Shown here one piece after another: positions 33,521 through 44,781 of a stretch of 64,000 bases of DNA. This DNA is from Trichosporon coremiiforme. Lineage: Eukaryota > Basidiomycota > Tremellomycetes > Trichosporonales > Trichosporonaceae. Below the pieces are notes generated by a model. That model was not told where the DNA came from. It ran no database searches and saw only the letters and a program-made list of their open reading frames with translations. The stretch is taken from positions 248,001-312,000 of the forward strand of contig BCJJ01000027.1 of NCBI GenBank assembly GCA_039545355.1. Reading direction: 5' to 3'. How positions within the stretch are numbered: the first letter of the stretch is position 1; the number at the start of each line of letters is the position of its first letter. The position numbers and the translations under genes are program-made.

Positions 33521-35398
33521 CAATGTGCGTGAAGATGGACGATGAGGACGGCGGAAGGCGGTGTACGATAGGCAGACATTGTATTTGGCATATATGCATT
33601 GGGCGATCAGCTTTTACTCGAAGGGAGTCGTGAGAGCATTAAGCACCAGCGCGGTCGTGCGGAGCGCGGAGAAGTGTTGGACCGCGGGTGCGTTTACGGG
33701 TATGAACCTCTCGAATGGATGAGTTTCTGGGTGGGAACAATTCAGGCTGACATGCGCCCTGGAGACGTGTGCGCTGCGTCTGCGTAATCCCTGCGCCCCT
33801 GATGTCATGTCAAGCTAGCCTCCTTGCGTCACGTCTGCCGAGGAGTTGGCTGCATCGATAGCTGATTGCTGAAGAGATAAGACGGTCAGGACGTCAGGAG
33901 AGCACATGGGTGCATGGGTGCAAACTGGTCGCACGTTGGCATCCGATGCCGATACGTCCGAGCGGACTGCTGGACGGACAGTGCACGACTGCGGCGCGGT
34001 CTGGTCTGTTCTGCAGTTCCTGATATAGCGCTGGGCAGTGCGAGAAGGGAACGCGGCGACCTCAGCTTGCATTCAAGCTTGTGGTTTCTGGAATGTCGCC
34101 ATCATTTTACTGCTTTTACTGCGATGGCTGTAGCAGTGCTGCACGCGATTCACACCTGTATACGCAAACAACCTAGCCGGAACGGGAGGTAGGGTCCGAA
34201 GCAGACGGCAACGGTCGCCGCGTCTGAATCAGAAACACGGAGCCGCGACTCGTGCACTGCTATCAGGAGTTGTTGCAGAGCTCAGAATGCTGAAGACTTG
34301 AAGCAGGGGTTACGTCAGTCCAAGACGTTTCTGTGCGGGCGGTGGGCTTGAGGCCATCAAGTTGGCTTGAACCATTGACCCGGTGAGCCTGAGCGTGCAT
34401 TCCCGCACCCATCACATGCCGCACCGAAGTCCCCTTTCACCCCTTCCTCCCATGCTCCCGCTGCACTCTTTGCTCCCTTTGCAAGTATGTTGAGGATCAG
34501 GTGCAGCACTGTGGCCGTTTCCGACTCGGGCGTGCAACTTTGTATTGCTCCGTCCTGCCTTCTGATCTAGCTGCCATTCGACGGACGGAGCTACGAGTCG
34601 CAGAAATCACAGGAGGCACGGCATACCCCTATGCGTCACAGCTCCGAAAGTTGAGATCACCTCGTTCCTCGTTCCTCTCATCCTCCACCGCCTCCGCACT
34701 CTGACGCTCTGACTTGCCGCCGCCTGGGTTTCCCGCAACGTCCAAGTCCGTGTCCATCATGCTGGCTCCGAATCCACCACTGCAGGCTCTCATAAGCCGC
34801 TCGCTTGTCGGCGGTTAGTTCCCGACGTCGATGCTGTTCTTTCTCTTCTCTTGACCAACAACCACAACTCGGCGGCCACCGGCTCAGCCAGCACACGCGT
34901 GCACGCCCCGTCGCGCTAGCCTTAGGACTGGTACGAAAAAGTCGAAAACAAAGACGAAACCCCGATCCAACGGCGACGGACAGGACACCCTTACGCCATC
35001 GTGAAATAGATCGTGTCGAGCGCAGCAGCACGACATTTCGACATTCGGCGACCGCAGCGCGCAGCCCGCCGATCGGCACTTGGTGGTATTTTTACGCGTG
35101 CCGCCCTCCTCGCACCGGTCGCACCGCCGCACCCTCGGCGCGCAGCCTTAGTCTGTGTTGTTCTTCCGTTCTTCGTTCTGTCCATTCCACCACTTTCTCG
35201 CTATCTGGCGATCTCGCCGCTGTGTGCGCTGCCCCTCGAGCGCACAACGTTCTTTTCCTGCTCTTCTCTTCACTCTCTCCTTGTCGTCCCTCCACTCCTC
35301 TCGCGACTACCGTCACCGACTCCTCTGACCGCTGCGCCTTCCACGGCAGAATCAGCACCAACACAAGCCAACGGCTCTAGCGAGATAGACCATCCGCA
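33521..35398. other. Intergenic between SMC6 and GT32 gene
   Basis: About 1.9 kb with only short, unbiased ORFs. The last 350 bases before the GT32 start (35050-35398) are C/T-rich and look like a promoter or leader. I see no RNA gene. Confidence 0.45.
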
Positions 35399-36889
35399 AT
35401 GTGGCAGCACAAGTACGAGCTGCTCCCCGGCGGCGGAACCCAGGCCAGCGAGCGCTGGGTGTACTCGCGCCAGAAGCAGCTCTTGGGGATGATGGTTCTC
35501 GGAACTGTCCTCATGATCCTCGGGTTCGGGTTCGCATTCAAGGAGTGGCTGTGGCAGTCGGTTCCGACACCCATCAGCGAGGCGAAGCTGGGCGACTGGG
35601 TCGGAACCGACGGGCTTGGCCGGAAATTCTACGAGCTCGGACCAGAGGCAGACGAGAGCTACCATGTCGGCTTCGTTGAGGGATACGAGGGCACGACAGA
35701 GTGAGTAGCCTTCCTCGAAGGGCATGCTGCGCATGTGACGGCAGTAGCTGACGGCAGATTCTTCGTCAACCTGTGGCAGTTCACCGCGACGCTGATTCCC
35801 GAATCGCTTCGCGGCAGGTTCCAGGCGGGCATCCACGCGCGCCTCCCGCCGTCTCACAAGACGCTGTACAAGGCCCCCTCTGGCGCGGACCTTGAGGCGC
35901 CGCTGAAGTCGATGTGGGAGTTCAAGACCATCTTCCAGACGGACAAGAACGAGACGGAGACGGGCGACAAGTGGGTGGAGAAGAACCCGGGATGGACGCT
36001 CGACTTCTACAGCGACAAAGATGCCGAGCGTTTCGTGCGAGAGACGTTCCCGGCCGCCGAACCGCCAAAGGACAAGAACGGACGCGATGTGCAGGACGTC
36101 TCGTGGACATGGCATACATTGAACCGCGGCGTGCTCAAGGCCGACTTCCTGCGCTATCTTCTGCCCTTGGTAAAGGGCGGCGTGTACGTCGACACGGACA
36201 CGACTCCGACGGAGCCGATCTCCGAGTGGGGCCGGCGCGAGGTGCAATGGCTAAACGTGAACCGGACGGACGGGCCGGGATGGCGGCAAAAGTTTGAGGG
36301 GCGCGACGCAACGATCGTGCTCGGCATCGACGTCGACGTCCACTCGGACCTGAACTGGCACCGGAACTGGCCGCGGCCCCTCGGTATCTGCCAGTGGGCG
36401 CTGGCGAGCGCGCCCTCGCACCCGATCATGCTCGAGGCGGTGCGGCGCATCGTGCGCAACACAGCGTACGTCTCCGCAATGCACGAGTATGAGGAACAGA
36501 AGAAGCAGCTCGAGGATATCGAGAAGAGCTTCCGTGCTGCCAAGGCGAAGCTGGAGGAAGAGGGCCGGACGGCGCTCCAGATCGACAGGCCGCTCGTTCA
36601 GCACGACAGCCCGCATGAGGAGACCTTCGACCACCTCTCCGTCGTCAACTGGACCGGGCCAGGCGTGTTTACGGACGCGGTCATGGCGTACCTCCTCGCC
36701 CGGTATCGCGTCAGCTGGAAGGACCTCCGCGGCATCACGCGCCCGACGCGGATCGGCGAGGTCCTCATCCTCCCCATCACGGCGTTCAGTCCCGGGGGCC
36801 ACAAGGATTTTGGCGCCGGACGTGTCGGAGATCCGCAGAACGCTCTCATCCATGGGTTCAAGGGAAGTTGGAAGAAGGAGGGGTGGTAG
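35399..36889 (+). CDS. Och1/Hoc1-like alpha-mannosyltransferase (GT32)
   Basis: Golgi glycosyltransferase that extends N-glycans in the Och1 family. Exons 35399-35700 and 35758-36889 give 477 residues. Type II membrane layout: short cytosolic head with KYELLPGG, one transmembrane helix at about 27-47 (LGMMVLGTVLMILGFGFAF), then the lumenal domain. GT32 landmarks are WEFKTIFQTDKN, NPGWTLDFYSDKDAERFV, LKADFLRYLLPLVKGGVYVD with the metal-binding DTD of VDTDTTP at about 246-248, then ICQWALASAPSHPIM and the C-terminal NWTGPGVFTDAV. An inserted Lys/Glu-rich helix (about 340-370) is likely a coiled segment. Exact linkage specificity cannot be told from sequence. Confidence 0.9.
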
Positions 36890-37066
36890 CCCCGTCAGCA
36901 GTAATCGGTAATATAGCAGTTCAGCTCACTTTACATCTCTCCGAGCCCATGCCTGCCTGTCATCAGCTTGTGCTCCGCTCAAGTTTGCCCCCAGGTGTGC
37001 TATGCTGTAATGAAATATGCATCTATGGAAACACCTGAAGATCAGAAACACGTGTCCGCTGTACGT

Positions 37067-39481
37067 CTACTTCTTGCCCTTCTTGGGCCCCTTCTTGCCC
37101 TTCTTGTCGAGGTTGACGCGGACCTTCTTGGCGCGCATGCCCTCGTGATCGAAGGCCGACTTGGACTTCTTGGCGCTCGGGGCCGTCTTCTTGCCTCCGT
37201 CGGCAGAGGGCTCGGCCTTCTTGCTCTTGCCCTTCTTCTTGGGCTGGATCTTGGGCTGGTTCTCCGTAATCTTCTGGGGTCTGGACGCCTTCTTCGCGTT
37301 GCGGATCGCCATGGCGGTCGCCTTGCTCGCAGCGCGGTCGGCCTCATCCTCCTCGCGGGCCATCTTCTTGCGCTTTTCGCGACGGGAGAGGCCGTCGTAC
37401 TTGCCGTGCTTCTCCTTCTTCTTCTCGGCCTGCTGCTGCTGCTGCTCAAGGACCTTGCGCTCACGACGCGACATCTGCTCCGCCCCGCCCTGGTGCGCGC
37501 TCTTGCCCGCCTCCTTTGCGGCAGCCTTCTCCTTCTCGCTCTGGAACCACGTGCGCGCCGGGCGAGAGTAGATCTCGGCCTCGTGCTCGACCATGTTCTG
37601 TCCCTTGCGCAGCTCCATGTCCGCCTGTCGGAGGAGCTTCTCCTCGCGCTCCTCGGCGAGAACGGCCGAGATCTCCTCCTTCAGCTCGTCGAGCTTGGCA
37701 GACATGGCCTGCACAGCCTCGGGCGGGATGATGCGGTGGCGGATCTGGTCCTTGTCGCTGCGCTTCATGACGGCCTTGAGCATCTTGCGGTCCGGCTCAC
37801 CGACGAGAGAAATCGATCGTCCCTTGCGGCCCGCACGCGCCGTTCGTCCGACACGGTGCACGTACTGCGCGAGCTGACCCGGCATGTCGTAGTTGATGAC
37901 GGTCTCGACGCCCTTGATGTCGAGACCACGCGAGGCGAGGTCGGTAGCGAGGAGGTAGTCGACACGGCCCGCCTTGAAGTCGTTCAGCGCGACGAGACGC
38001 TGCTCCTGCGTCAGGTTACCGTGGAGCTCGGCAGCGACGAGGCCGCAGAGACCGAACACAACACGCATCTGGTGCGCGAGCGCCTTGGAGCGGAAGAAGA
38101 TGATGGCCTTCTCGTGCACAGTGCGCTTGCAGAGTGTGAGAAGAGCCGGCGAGCGAGTTTCCTCAGAGCGCACACGGACGAACTCCTGTGTGAGGCCAGC
38201 CGCCGTGTTACGCTCTTTGTCAACGAAGACGCGTACGGGACGGTCGAGCGAGAGCTTGACGAGCTCGTCGACGCTGTCCGTCATCGTGGCGGAGAACAGC
38301 ATCGTCTGCCGTCCACGCGGGCACTGGCGCACAATCTCCTCCAGCTCGTCCGTGAATCCAGCCTCGAGCATGCGGTCTGCCTCGTCGATGACGAGAATGT
38401 CGAGCGCGCCAAGAGTGAACGAGGGCGTGTTCGTCAGGTGGTCGATGAGACGACCCGGGGTCGCGATAAGAATGTCGGGCAGCGTGCGGAGAGCGTGCGC
38501 CTGTGCGTTCAGAGAGAGACCACCGACGAGCAGCGCGAATCGAACGTCGAGACCACCGCGCTCGGCGAGCGCCTTACCGACCTGCTCGCACTGCACGGCC
38601 AGCTCACGCGTCGGACACAGTACGAGCACACGGCACGCGGCACCACCCTTCCCTCGGTCGCGGTACTGCAAACGCTCGAGAATCGGGATCATGAACGCAG
38701 CAGTCTTACCCGAACCCGTCACGGCGGATCCGAGAATGTCACGACCAAGAAGAGCGAGGGGGACGGCGCGGGACTGAATCGGCGTCGGCGCGTTGAAGCC
38801 GAGGCTGCTGAGGGCGCGGAGGAGGGGCCGAGAAAGGTTCATCGAGGCGAAGGTCGTCGGGAGATCAGACTTCTCCTTGTCGGCTGTCGGGTCGGCACTG
38901 AAGAAAGCGTTCTTGCGCGCAATCTCGACCTCATCCTCAACCGATTCGGCGTCAGAGTCGGAGTCGACGTCCTCGTCCATTACCTCGTCGTCGTCTTCCT
39001 CCTCCTCATCGCCCTCGTCGTCGTCTTCCTCGTCACCCTCGGAGCCCATGTCAATGTCGCCGGAGACGTCCATCTCCTCGTCCTCCTCGTCTCCACTCTC
39101 CCCGTCCTCCCCGTCCTCCTCATCCTCCTCATCGCTCTCGTCGTCGTCGTCGTCCTCCTCTTCCTCATCATCGCTTCCCTCGGCCTCTTCCGCCCTTCTC
39201 CGCTTGCGTTCCCGGAACGGCGCGAGGGGCTTTCCAGTCCTCCGCGCAATAATGTCGTCGACGCTAATCACCTCGTTTCCGCCCTTCACCGTGTCTGTAC
39301 CGTTGCCCCACAGGTCGAGGGTGCCGGGACCGGCACCGCCGAGGTCGAAAACAAACTCGGTGTTGAGCTCGTCGCTGGGACCGCCCTGGTTCTGGGCCGA
39401 GCTGCCCTTCTTGGACGAGTCGACCTCAAGCGTCGGTCCCTCGTCGTCCGAGTCGATCGTCCCGATGAAGTCGAGAGGCAT
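37067..39481 (-). CDS. DRS1: DEAD-box RNA helicase Drs1 (DDX27)
   Basis: Nucleolar helicase for 60S ribosome assembly. Intronless, 804 residues. The N-terminus carries an extreme acidic block at about 103-185 (long Glu/Asp runs). The helicase core: Q motif FASMNLSRPLLRALSSLGF to PTPIQ (211-236), Walker A TGSGKT (about 255-260), PTREL (290-294), TPGR (341-344), DEAD (366-369), SAT (397-399) and HRVGRTARAGRKG in domain 2. The C-terminal about 200 residues are Lys/Arg/Glu-rich with repeated KKGKK clusters, as in Drs1. It is convergent with the GT32 gene, with 177 bases between stops. Confidence 0.93.
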   Translation of the reverse strand: MPLDFIGTIDSDDEGPTLEVDSSKKGSSAQNQGGPSDELNTEFVFDLGGAGPGTLDLWGNGTDTVKGGNEVISVDDIIARRTGKPLAPFRERKRRRAEEAEGSDDEEEEDDDDDESDEEDEEDGEDGESGDEEDEEMDVSGDIDMGSEGDEEDDDEGDEEEEDDDEVMDEDVDSDSDAESVEDEVEIARKNAFFSADPTADKEKSDLPTTFASMNLSRPLLRALSSLGFNAPTPIQSRAVPLALLGRDILGSAVTGSGKTAAFMIPILERLQYRDRGKGGAACRVLVLCPTRELAVQCEQVGKALAERGGLDVRFALLVGGLSLNAQAHALRTLPDILIATPGRLIDHLTNTPSFTLGALDILVIDEADRMLEAGFTDELEEIVRQCPRGRQTMLFSATMTDSVDELVKLSLDRPVRVFVDKERNTAAGLTQEFVRVRSEETRSPALLTLCKRTVHEKAIIFFRSKALAHQMRVVFGLCGLVAAELHGNLTQEQRLVALNDFKAGRVDYLLATDLASRGLDIKGVETVINYDMPGQLAQYVHRVGRTARAGRKGRSISLVGEPDRKMLKAVMKRSDKDQIRHRIIPPEAVQAMSAKLDELKEEISAVLAEEREEKLLRQADMELRKGQNMVEHEAEIYSRPARTWFQSEKEKAAAKEAGKSAHQGGAEQMSRRERKVLEQQQQQAEKKKEKHGKYDGLSRREKRKKMAREEDEADRAASKATAMAIRNAKKASRPQKITENQPKIQPKKKGKSKKAEPSADGGKKTAPSAKKSKSAFDHEGMRAKKVRVNLDKKGKKGPKKGKK

Positions 39482-41039
39482 GCTGGTGTCGCTGTTGTTG
39501 TTGGGTGTGCAACACGGCTGACAGCGGCGAAAGCGTCATGAGGGGAGACTTCCAGTTCGCAGGAAATTCTGGAGTCACGTGAGCGATGGACGATGGAGAT
39601 CAAGACGAGTCCGTTACCCTCCACATGTGTTCCTCGACCTCCACCGAGATAAGCAACGGACGCTGCAGTCAGCAACGCCCAACCATCCCAACGCCTGGAC
39701 CTCTCCGATGAGCTTGAAAATCTTCATCTGTTAATCCCACATCAGCAATATCCAGAAACTCTTCGTGCTTGCGGATCGGCGAGACCTAGCTCGCGACCGC
39801 ATGGCCGGATGTCGGATGTTCGAGTGTCGTTGACCCACCCAGGCGTCTCTCGGTGTTTCAACTGCACGCGCTTTCGCCCCCTTTATCCTTCTGTGATGGT
39901 CACATGTCATTGTCCATCGAGCGAAATCACCACCCAGCACTCGTCTTTTAGCTGGTCTCAGCGATTAAGTTTCCAGAACATGACTCACAGCCTGTGATCC
40001 AAGCTCATTGTCAGTGCGGCTCCTGGTCGGCGAGCCTTGACGTGGGAAGCAGACAAACAGTGCGCCACGGCACACCGTTCTGGGCAACCCATCGCACGGA
40101 CCAGCGCACGTCGCCTCGTCCCTAAAGCCTTGCGATCATGATCGCATTTCCGTCATCGCCACATCCGGCCAAGGCGGCCCCAGCAGCGTCACCCGCTGCT
40201 GCTCTGCTGACCTGAAGATCGGAGCACGCCAGGGCGCTTGGGCGCCAGAGCGCCATGCGCTCCAGCACTCAGCGTTTCAAGGCCCCAAGCACCTCTTTCT
40301 CAGCTCTCAGACTTCTAGACCGTCTCCCCGCCAGCCATGCCTCCCACCCCAGGCATCAGTTCCCAGCAGGCGTGATAGCGTAAGGCTTACAGTCCAGGAC
40401 TCATGGGATAGCGACCCTTGGAACTTGAAGCAGTCTGAAGGGGCCGATACCTGCCATGCGCTTTGTTCACTGCTTCTCTGGCCCCTTGAAACCACCGGGG
40501 TCGCCTCACTTGGCCCCCCCGCTGCCTCGCTCTATCTGCACTCCCTCCGCGCTCACTCTGGGCGTTCTGGCGTTCTGCGGTGCCTTCGCATCAACGGTCT
40601 CTCAAGCCTTCCAGCGCACTCATGCTTGACTGATCTGGTCACCACTCCCACTAAGTCTCCACACGCAGGAGCAAAACAATCAGCAAGCTAGCTCCGAAAC
40701 ACCAGCAGTGAGGACAAAGATGGACCACGCTCGCCTCACCCTAAGCTCCCGCTGAGATCGTGATCGCTCCTACGCCCTTCCTTACACGCCTGTCCTGCTC
40801 GTCCTGATATCTCGTCCTGAGGTGCTTGGCTCTACCTGGCCTGTGTCTCTCGCGCCTCGCCTCTCCGTTGCTGAGCCCACTACTGAGCAGAGCGCTTTGA
40901 CCCTTCCAGTGTTCACAACATTAGCTCTCTCCAGTTACATTGTCGCTCCTTCGGTACAACAACAACATTGCGCCAACCAACCTTAGTCACTCTTTTGTCC
41001 TGTTGTGTCAGCCTTCAAGACCTCATTATAATAGCGACT
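39482..41039. other. Divergent intergenic region between DRS1 and the RR-KL-LG repeat gene
   Basis: About 1.6 kb between two start codons, so promoters for both genes are expected. No ORF has coding support. Bases 40760-41039 are C/T-rich and resemble a 5' leader of the plus-strand gene. Confidence 0.45.
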
Positions 41040-44000
41040 ATGTCTTCTTCGACATCGTCGAGTCCGCCTAGCTCCCCCTCATCGCCGTTAACGTTGGAAG
41101 GTTTCCAGCTGCTGACCGTCCAAACGGTTTCTGCCCCAGCAAACGGTGCTGGAAAGGGTCCAGAAGATAACGACGGCACGACCAGCAATCGACCGAACCC
41201 TGTCCGTTCCCTCTCTCAAGATTCACAAAGTTCCTTTGGCTCTCGAGGGCATCGCATCGCGGGACGGGCGAGTGTCACACTTCTGCGGGTGTCCGATATC
41301 AAGCTGAGTAACCGAGCTTCGTGGAGTTCGGTGACATCCTCCCCTCCGCCTTCGGCACGCAGCACCATGCTGGATAACTCGCCACCACAGCAGCCGCAGA
41401 CACAAACACAGACCCCCTCATCTCAGGATACGTACACGCGAAGCCGCAGCATTGCTCGAGCCAGCCGACCACCAGCGCTACCACTGGCTTCTAGCTCGCA
41501 CGATGGGGTGGGCAGTGCTTCTGGTTCGCCACCTGGCCGACTCTCAGTGAGGGCCCCGACGCCTCCCAAGTCTCGGCGGCAACGCACATTCACCGTTCCT
41601 CCAGATGCTACAGAGCCACGAGGCGCCTTGGGCGCTGCTGCTGCGGGGGCGGCTCCCGCCACTCCAACCCCACCTGAGCCGACGTCGGCGCACTCACACC
41701 GAAGCTTTGCAACGTTTGGTGGAGGTCGAGAGGCAGGCTCCCCCAGAACTAAGGATCCGCCCCTACGCGCGCCTCCAACGATCCCTCATCCGGCGCCATC
41801 CCCACGGGCGAGGCACCAGTCGCTCGACACCCGTCAAGCGCCCTTTCCGCTTCCTCCACGGCTCAGTTCCATCAGCCACTCTGGTGTCCTCAATCTGCGC
41901 AAAGTACACGTCCCAACTCGGACCTCCTCGCTTGCAACGACAGGATCAGGAGGGGCCGCTGGCAGCAACGCCACAAACGACACGCTGCAGGCAACAGCAC
42001 GCGCGCAGGTCTCGAGTCAGCATCAGACTCAAACTCACACTAGCAAACCGCAGCACACCAAGGACGACAGCGACACGCTTGGCCCCTATTCCTGGTACAA
42101 CCAACGCGCTTGGGGTGCCAACGTCTACGACAACGCGGGAGGGTTCAAGAGCTGCGTGGAGCTCGTCAGGGTGGACGGGTGAGTTGATCACCGCTAGTTG
42201 ACCACTGACCAACAGTAACCCTCTCGGACACCAGCTCGAGCCCGCGGACGAGCACGATGCGGTAACCGAGTCTTCCTCTGTCGATCATAACATGATGTCA
42301 GAGAGCGGACTCAGTATTGCCCCATTGCTCCCCCGCGCGCCGGCAGACTCATCGGTGCGCCCATCGGTATCGAGCGACAGCGGACACGCGCGGCCCATCC
42401 TCCTTCCGAATCCCCGGGACGTCGTGCAGCTCCCACCTGTTCAAAGTCTGCCACAACGCTCGAAGCCGCGCGTTCGCATCTCGCAATCGGTTGACGGACA
42501 TTCACTCAGCACTTCAACGCTTGAGCAGCAACAGAGGGCGCTCCTGATCCGCCGCAACCGCAAGCTGGGTCAGGTGCTGGGTGTTTCGCTCCCCGAGTCC
42601 GACGTGGGGCAGTACATCGTCGAGCCTTCCGTGGCTAGCACGAAGGTGCTCACAAAGGTCGAGGCCGCTTGGCCGGAGAACCGCGGGCCCGAGTGGTCGC
42701 GCGACGACTGCGTGCCGCACCTCGCGGACGACGAGGATCGCGCAGATCGAATGCCGCGGCGCACGAAGAGCAAGCTGAAGCGGCCGATCGAGACGATGAA
42801 GATCCCGGACAACTTGCAAGTGTACGTCAGTCGCGAGACAAGTGTGACAGAGACAGTGGCACCCGCTTCCCACAATCCCTTGGACAGCGCGCTGAGCAGT
42901 CCGCCATCGACTCCCCAGCAGACGCGGGAGGAGGCCATCCGAGCGCGCCGCCGTGCTCAGCTCGCGAAGCTGCAGCGCATCCTGGGTTCGCCGATCAGTC
43001 CGCGTCTGGTGCTTGCGCGCGAGGACGATGTCCCCACTTGCGGTCCGGTACGTTCTCCGTCCGAGACGTCGCTCGGCAGCCCGCGTCTCCCCCTCCGCGA
43101 GCACGTCAAGAGCTTCGTGATCCCCAGCCCGATCTTCGCTATGAGCGAGACGGAGCGGCGACTTGCGCGCAAGCGCGCATCGAAGCTCGAGCACCTGTTC
43201 GGCGACGCGCCACCGACCGAGATGATCTTTCCCCCCGCAAAGCACAATGCGGCGCACAAGCACGCCCTCGACAAGATCCGCGAGGGTGCTCCCGCCGCCG
43301 GCGCCGCGATGGGCGTGCCCGGCCTCGAGGAGAACAAGATGTTCATCAGTACTTCGCCTGCGGCTGCTGTTTACCACACCCCCGAAGAGACTTTCGAAGG
43401 GTACCGCCACTCTCTCCTCGGTCTCATGCATCTGATCGAGCACGACCAGGTCCGCCTCGCCGCCATCGTGGACCAGCTCGAGCCGCAGCTTTACAACCTC
43501 CATATACAGAGCTCGCTTGCGCTCCAGATCGGCCGCCACGCCGGACACCCGGGACAGCCCCACCGCCCAGGACATCCGAACCAGGCCAGCCGCCCGAGGG
43601 AGTCGCAGCACGGCGACGTCGTACTCAACCCCGCGCCCGCTAGCCTCCAGAGGAGGAGTAGTGCTCCGCCCCTCCCGAGCTTTTCTCGCGGAAAGGGCGC
43701 CCCGAGAGCTAAGGACACCGACCAGGGTGCCCCTAACGCCAACAGTGCCCCCAGCGCCCACGGCCACGGTCCTCGTGGCAGTGTGCACACTCACAACCCA
43801 GCCCACCAGGGCCAAGGCAACAACCACCGCCAAGGCAAGGGGCACACACCGCACGCCTCCCTCTCGTCAACGCACGAGGAGCGCCCCTCGCTCCAATGTC
43901 AGCGTAGCGGCACCGCAGATCCTTTCAGCGAGTACCTGCGCTCGCAGGCGGCCGAGTCGCGATGGGACGTCTCCGTGCCGCATGAGCGTGAGCCATCATC

Positions 44001-44610
44001 CGCCACGAACTCGACTGTTCGCGCGGCGCCGGCTTCTTCCCTCGGCCATGGACACGAGAAGGAAAAGGAAGTGCTGAAGGACAGCCTGCGGGAGAAGAAG
44101 CAGACGAGCCCGTACGGCGCATACGCGGGTTCGCCGCGCATGCTCAGCGGGTTCTTCAGCAAGTCCAAGACGCCCACAGCGCGTGGCCATGCCCCCCACG
44201 GGTCGGTTTCCGTCGTGAACCTGTCTCGAATCCCTCAGCAGGGCCACGCTACTCCATCGCCGTACCTGCAGCAACCGCATCACCAGCGCGAGAACACGGT
44301 GACGGTGACGGAGAAAGGCGACTCGCCTCCCAACACTGCGCGCGCCAAGCGCGGACGCAAGTTTTCCAGACTCTTTAATGGTAATCCCAAGCCGCCCCAG
44401 CAACCCATGATCCTACGCCCGAACCCGTTCTATATTCGCCGCCAGACGCTCGATGGCGTGCTGGCCGAACTCAGGCGCAGCTTCCTCCTCGATCTTGACC
44501 ATGGACGGCTGCGCCCGCACGACGCTCACGCACTCCACGACATGCTCGAGCTCCTGAACCATATGCGCGCGAACTCGCCCTGGGCCGAGCTCGAGGATTC
44601 CGAGTGGTAG
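41040..44610 (+). CDS. Large unrecognised protein with three RR-KL-LG repeats
   Basis: Exons 41040-42178 and 42216-44610 give 1,177 residues; the 37-nt intron joins ..LVRVDG to NPLGHQLEP in phase. I do not recognise a named family. About 350 N-terminal residues are Ser/Pro/Thr/Gln-rich and probably disordered, ending in a more ordered patch (PYSWYNQRAWGANVYDNAGG). Three spaced copies of a short helical motif follow: RRNRKLGQVLGVSLP (about 42550-42595), RRRAQLAKLQRILGSPISP (about 42945-43005) and ARKRASKLEHLFGDAPP (about 43165-43215). A helical segment (YRHSLLGLMHLIEHDQVRLA) and a long His/Gly/Ser-rich linker come next. The C-terminal 60 residues look folded (FYIRRQTLDGVLAELRRSFL, LHDMLELLNHMR). 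A scaffold or regulatory role is possible but unsupported. Confidence 0.8.
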
Positions 44611-44781
44611 ACCGACTTTCGTTTATCGTATCACAGAGTGTGATCTTATCTTTGGCAGGCTCCTATATTTTTCTGTGTTTGACTGAGTACCCGAGGAGAG
44701 GAAGTGAGAGAGGAAGGGCCATGACTACCGTATACATCGTGTGTAATCCTACATATATGCAATATGCTGTTTTGCTTATAG

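Noticed and set aside
36968..39541. 857-codon plus-strand ORF opposite DRS1
   Set aside because: It is the antisense shadow of the intronless DRS1 gene. The Leu/Val/Arg-rich product follows from strong codon bias on the other strand, and it has no domain.
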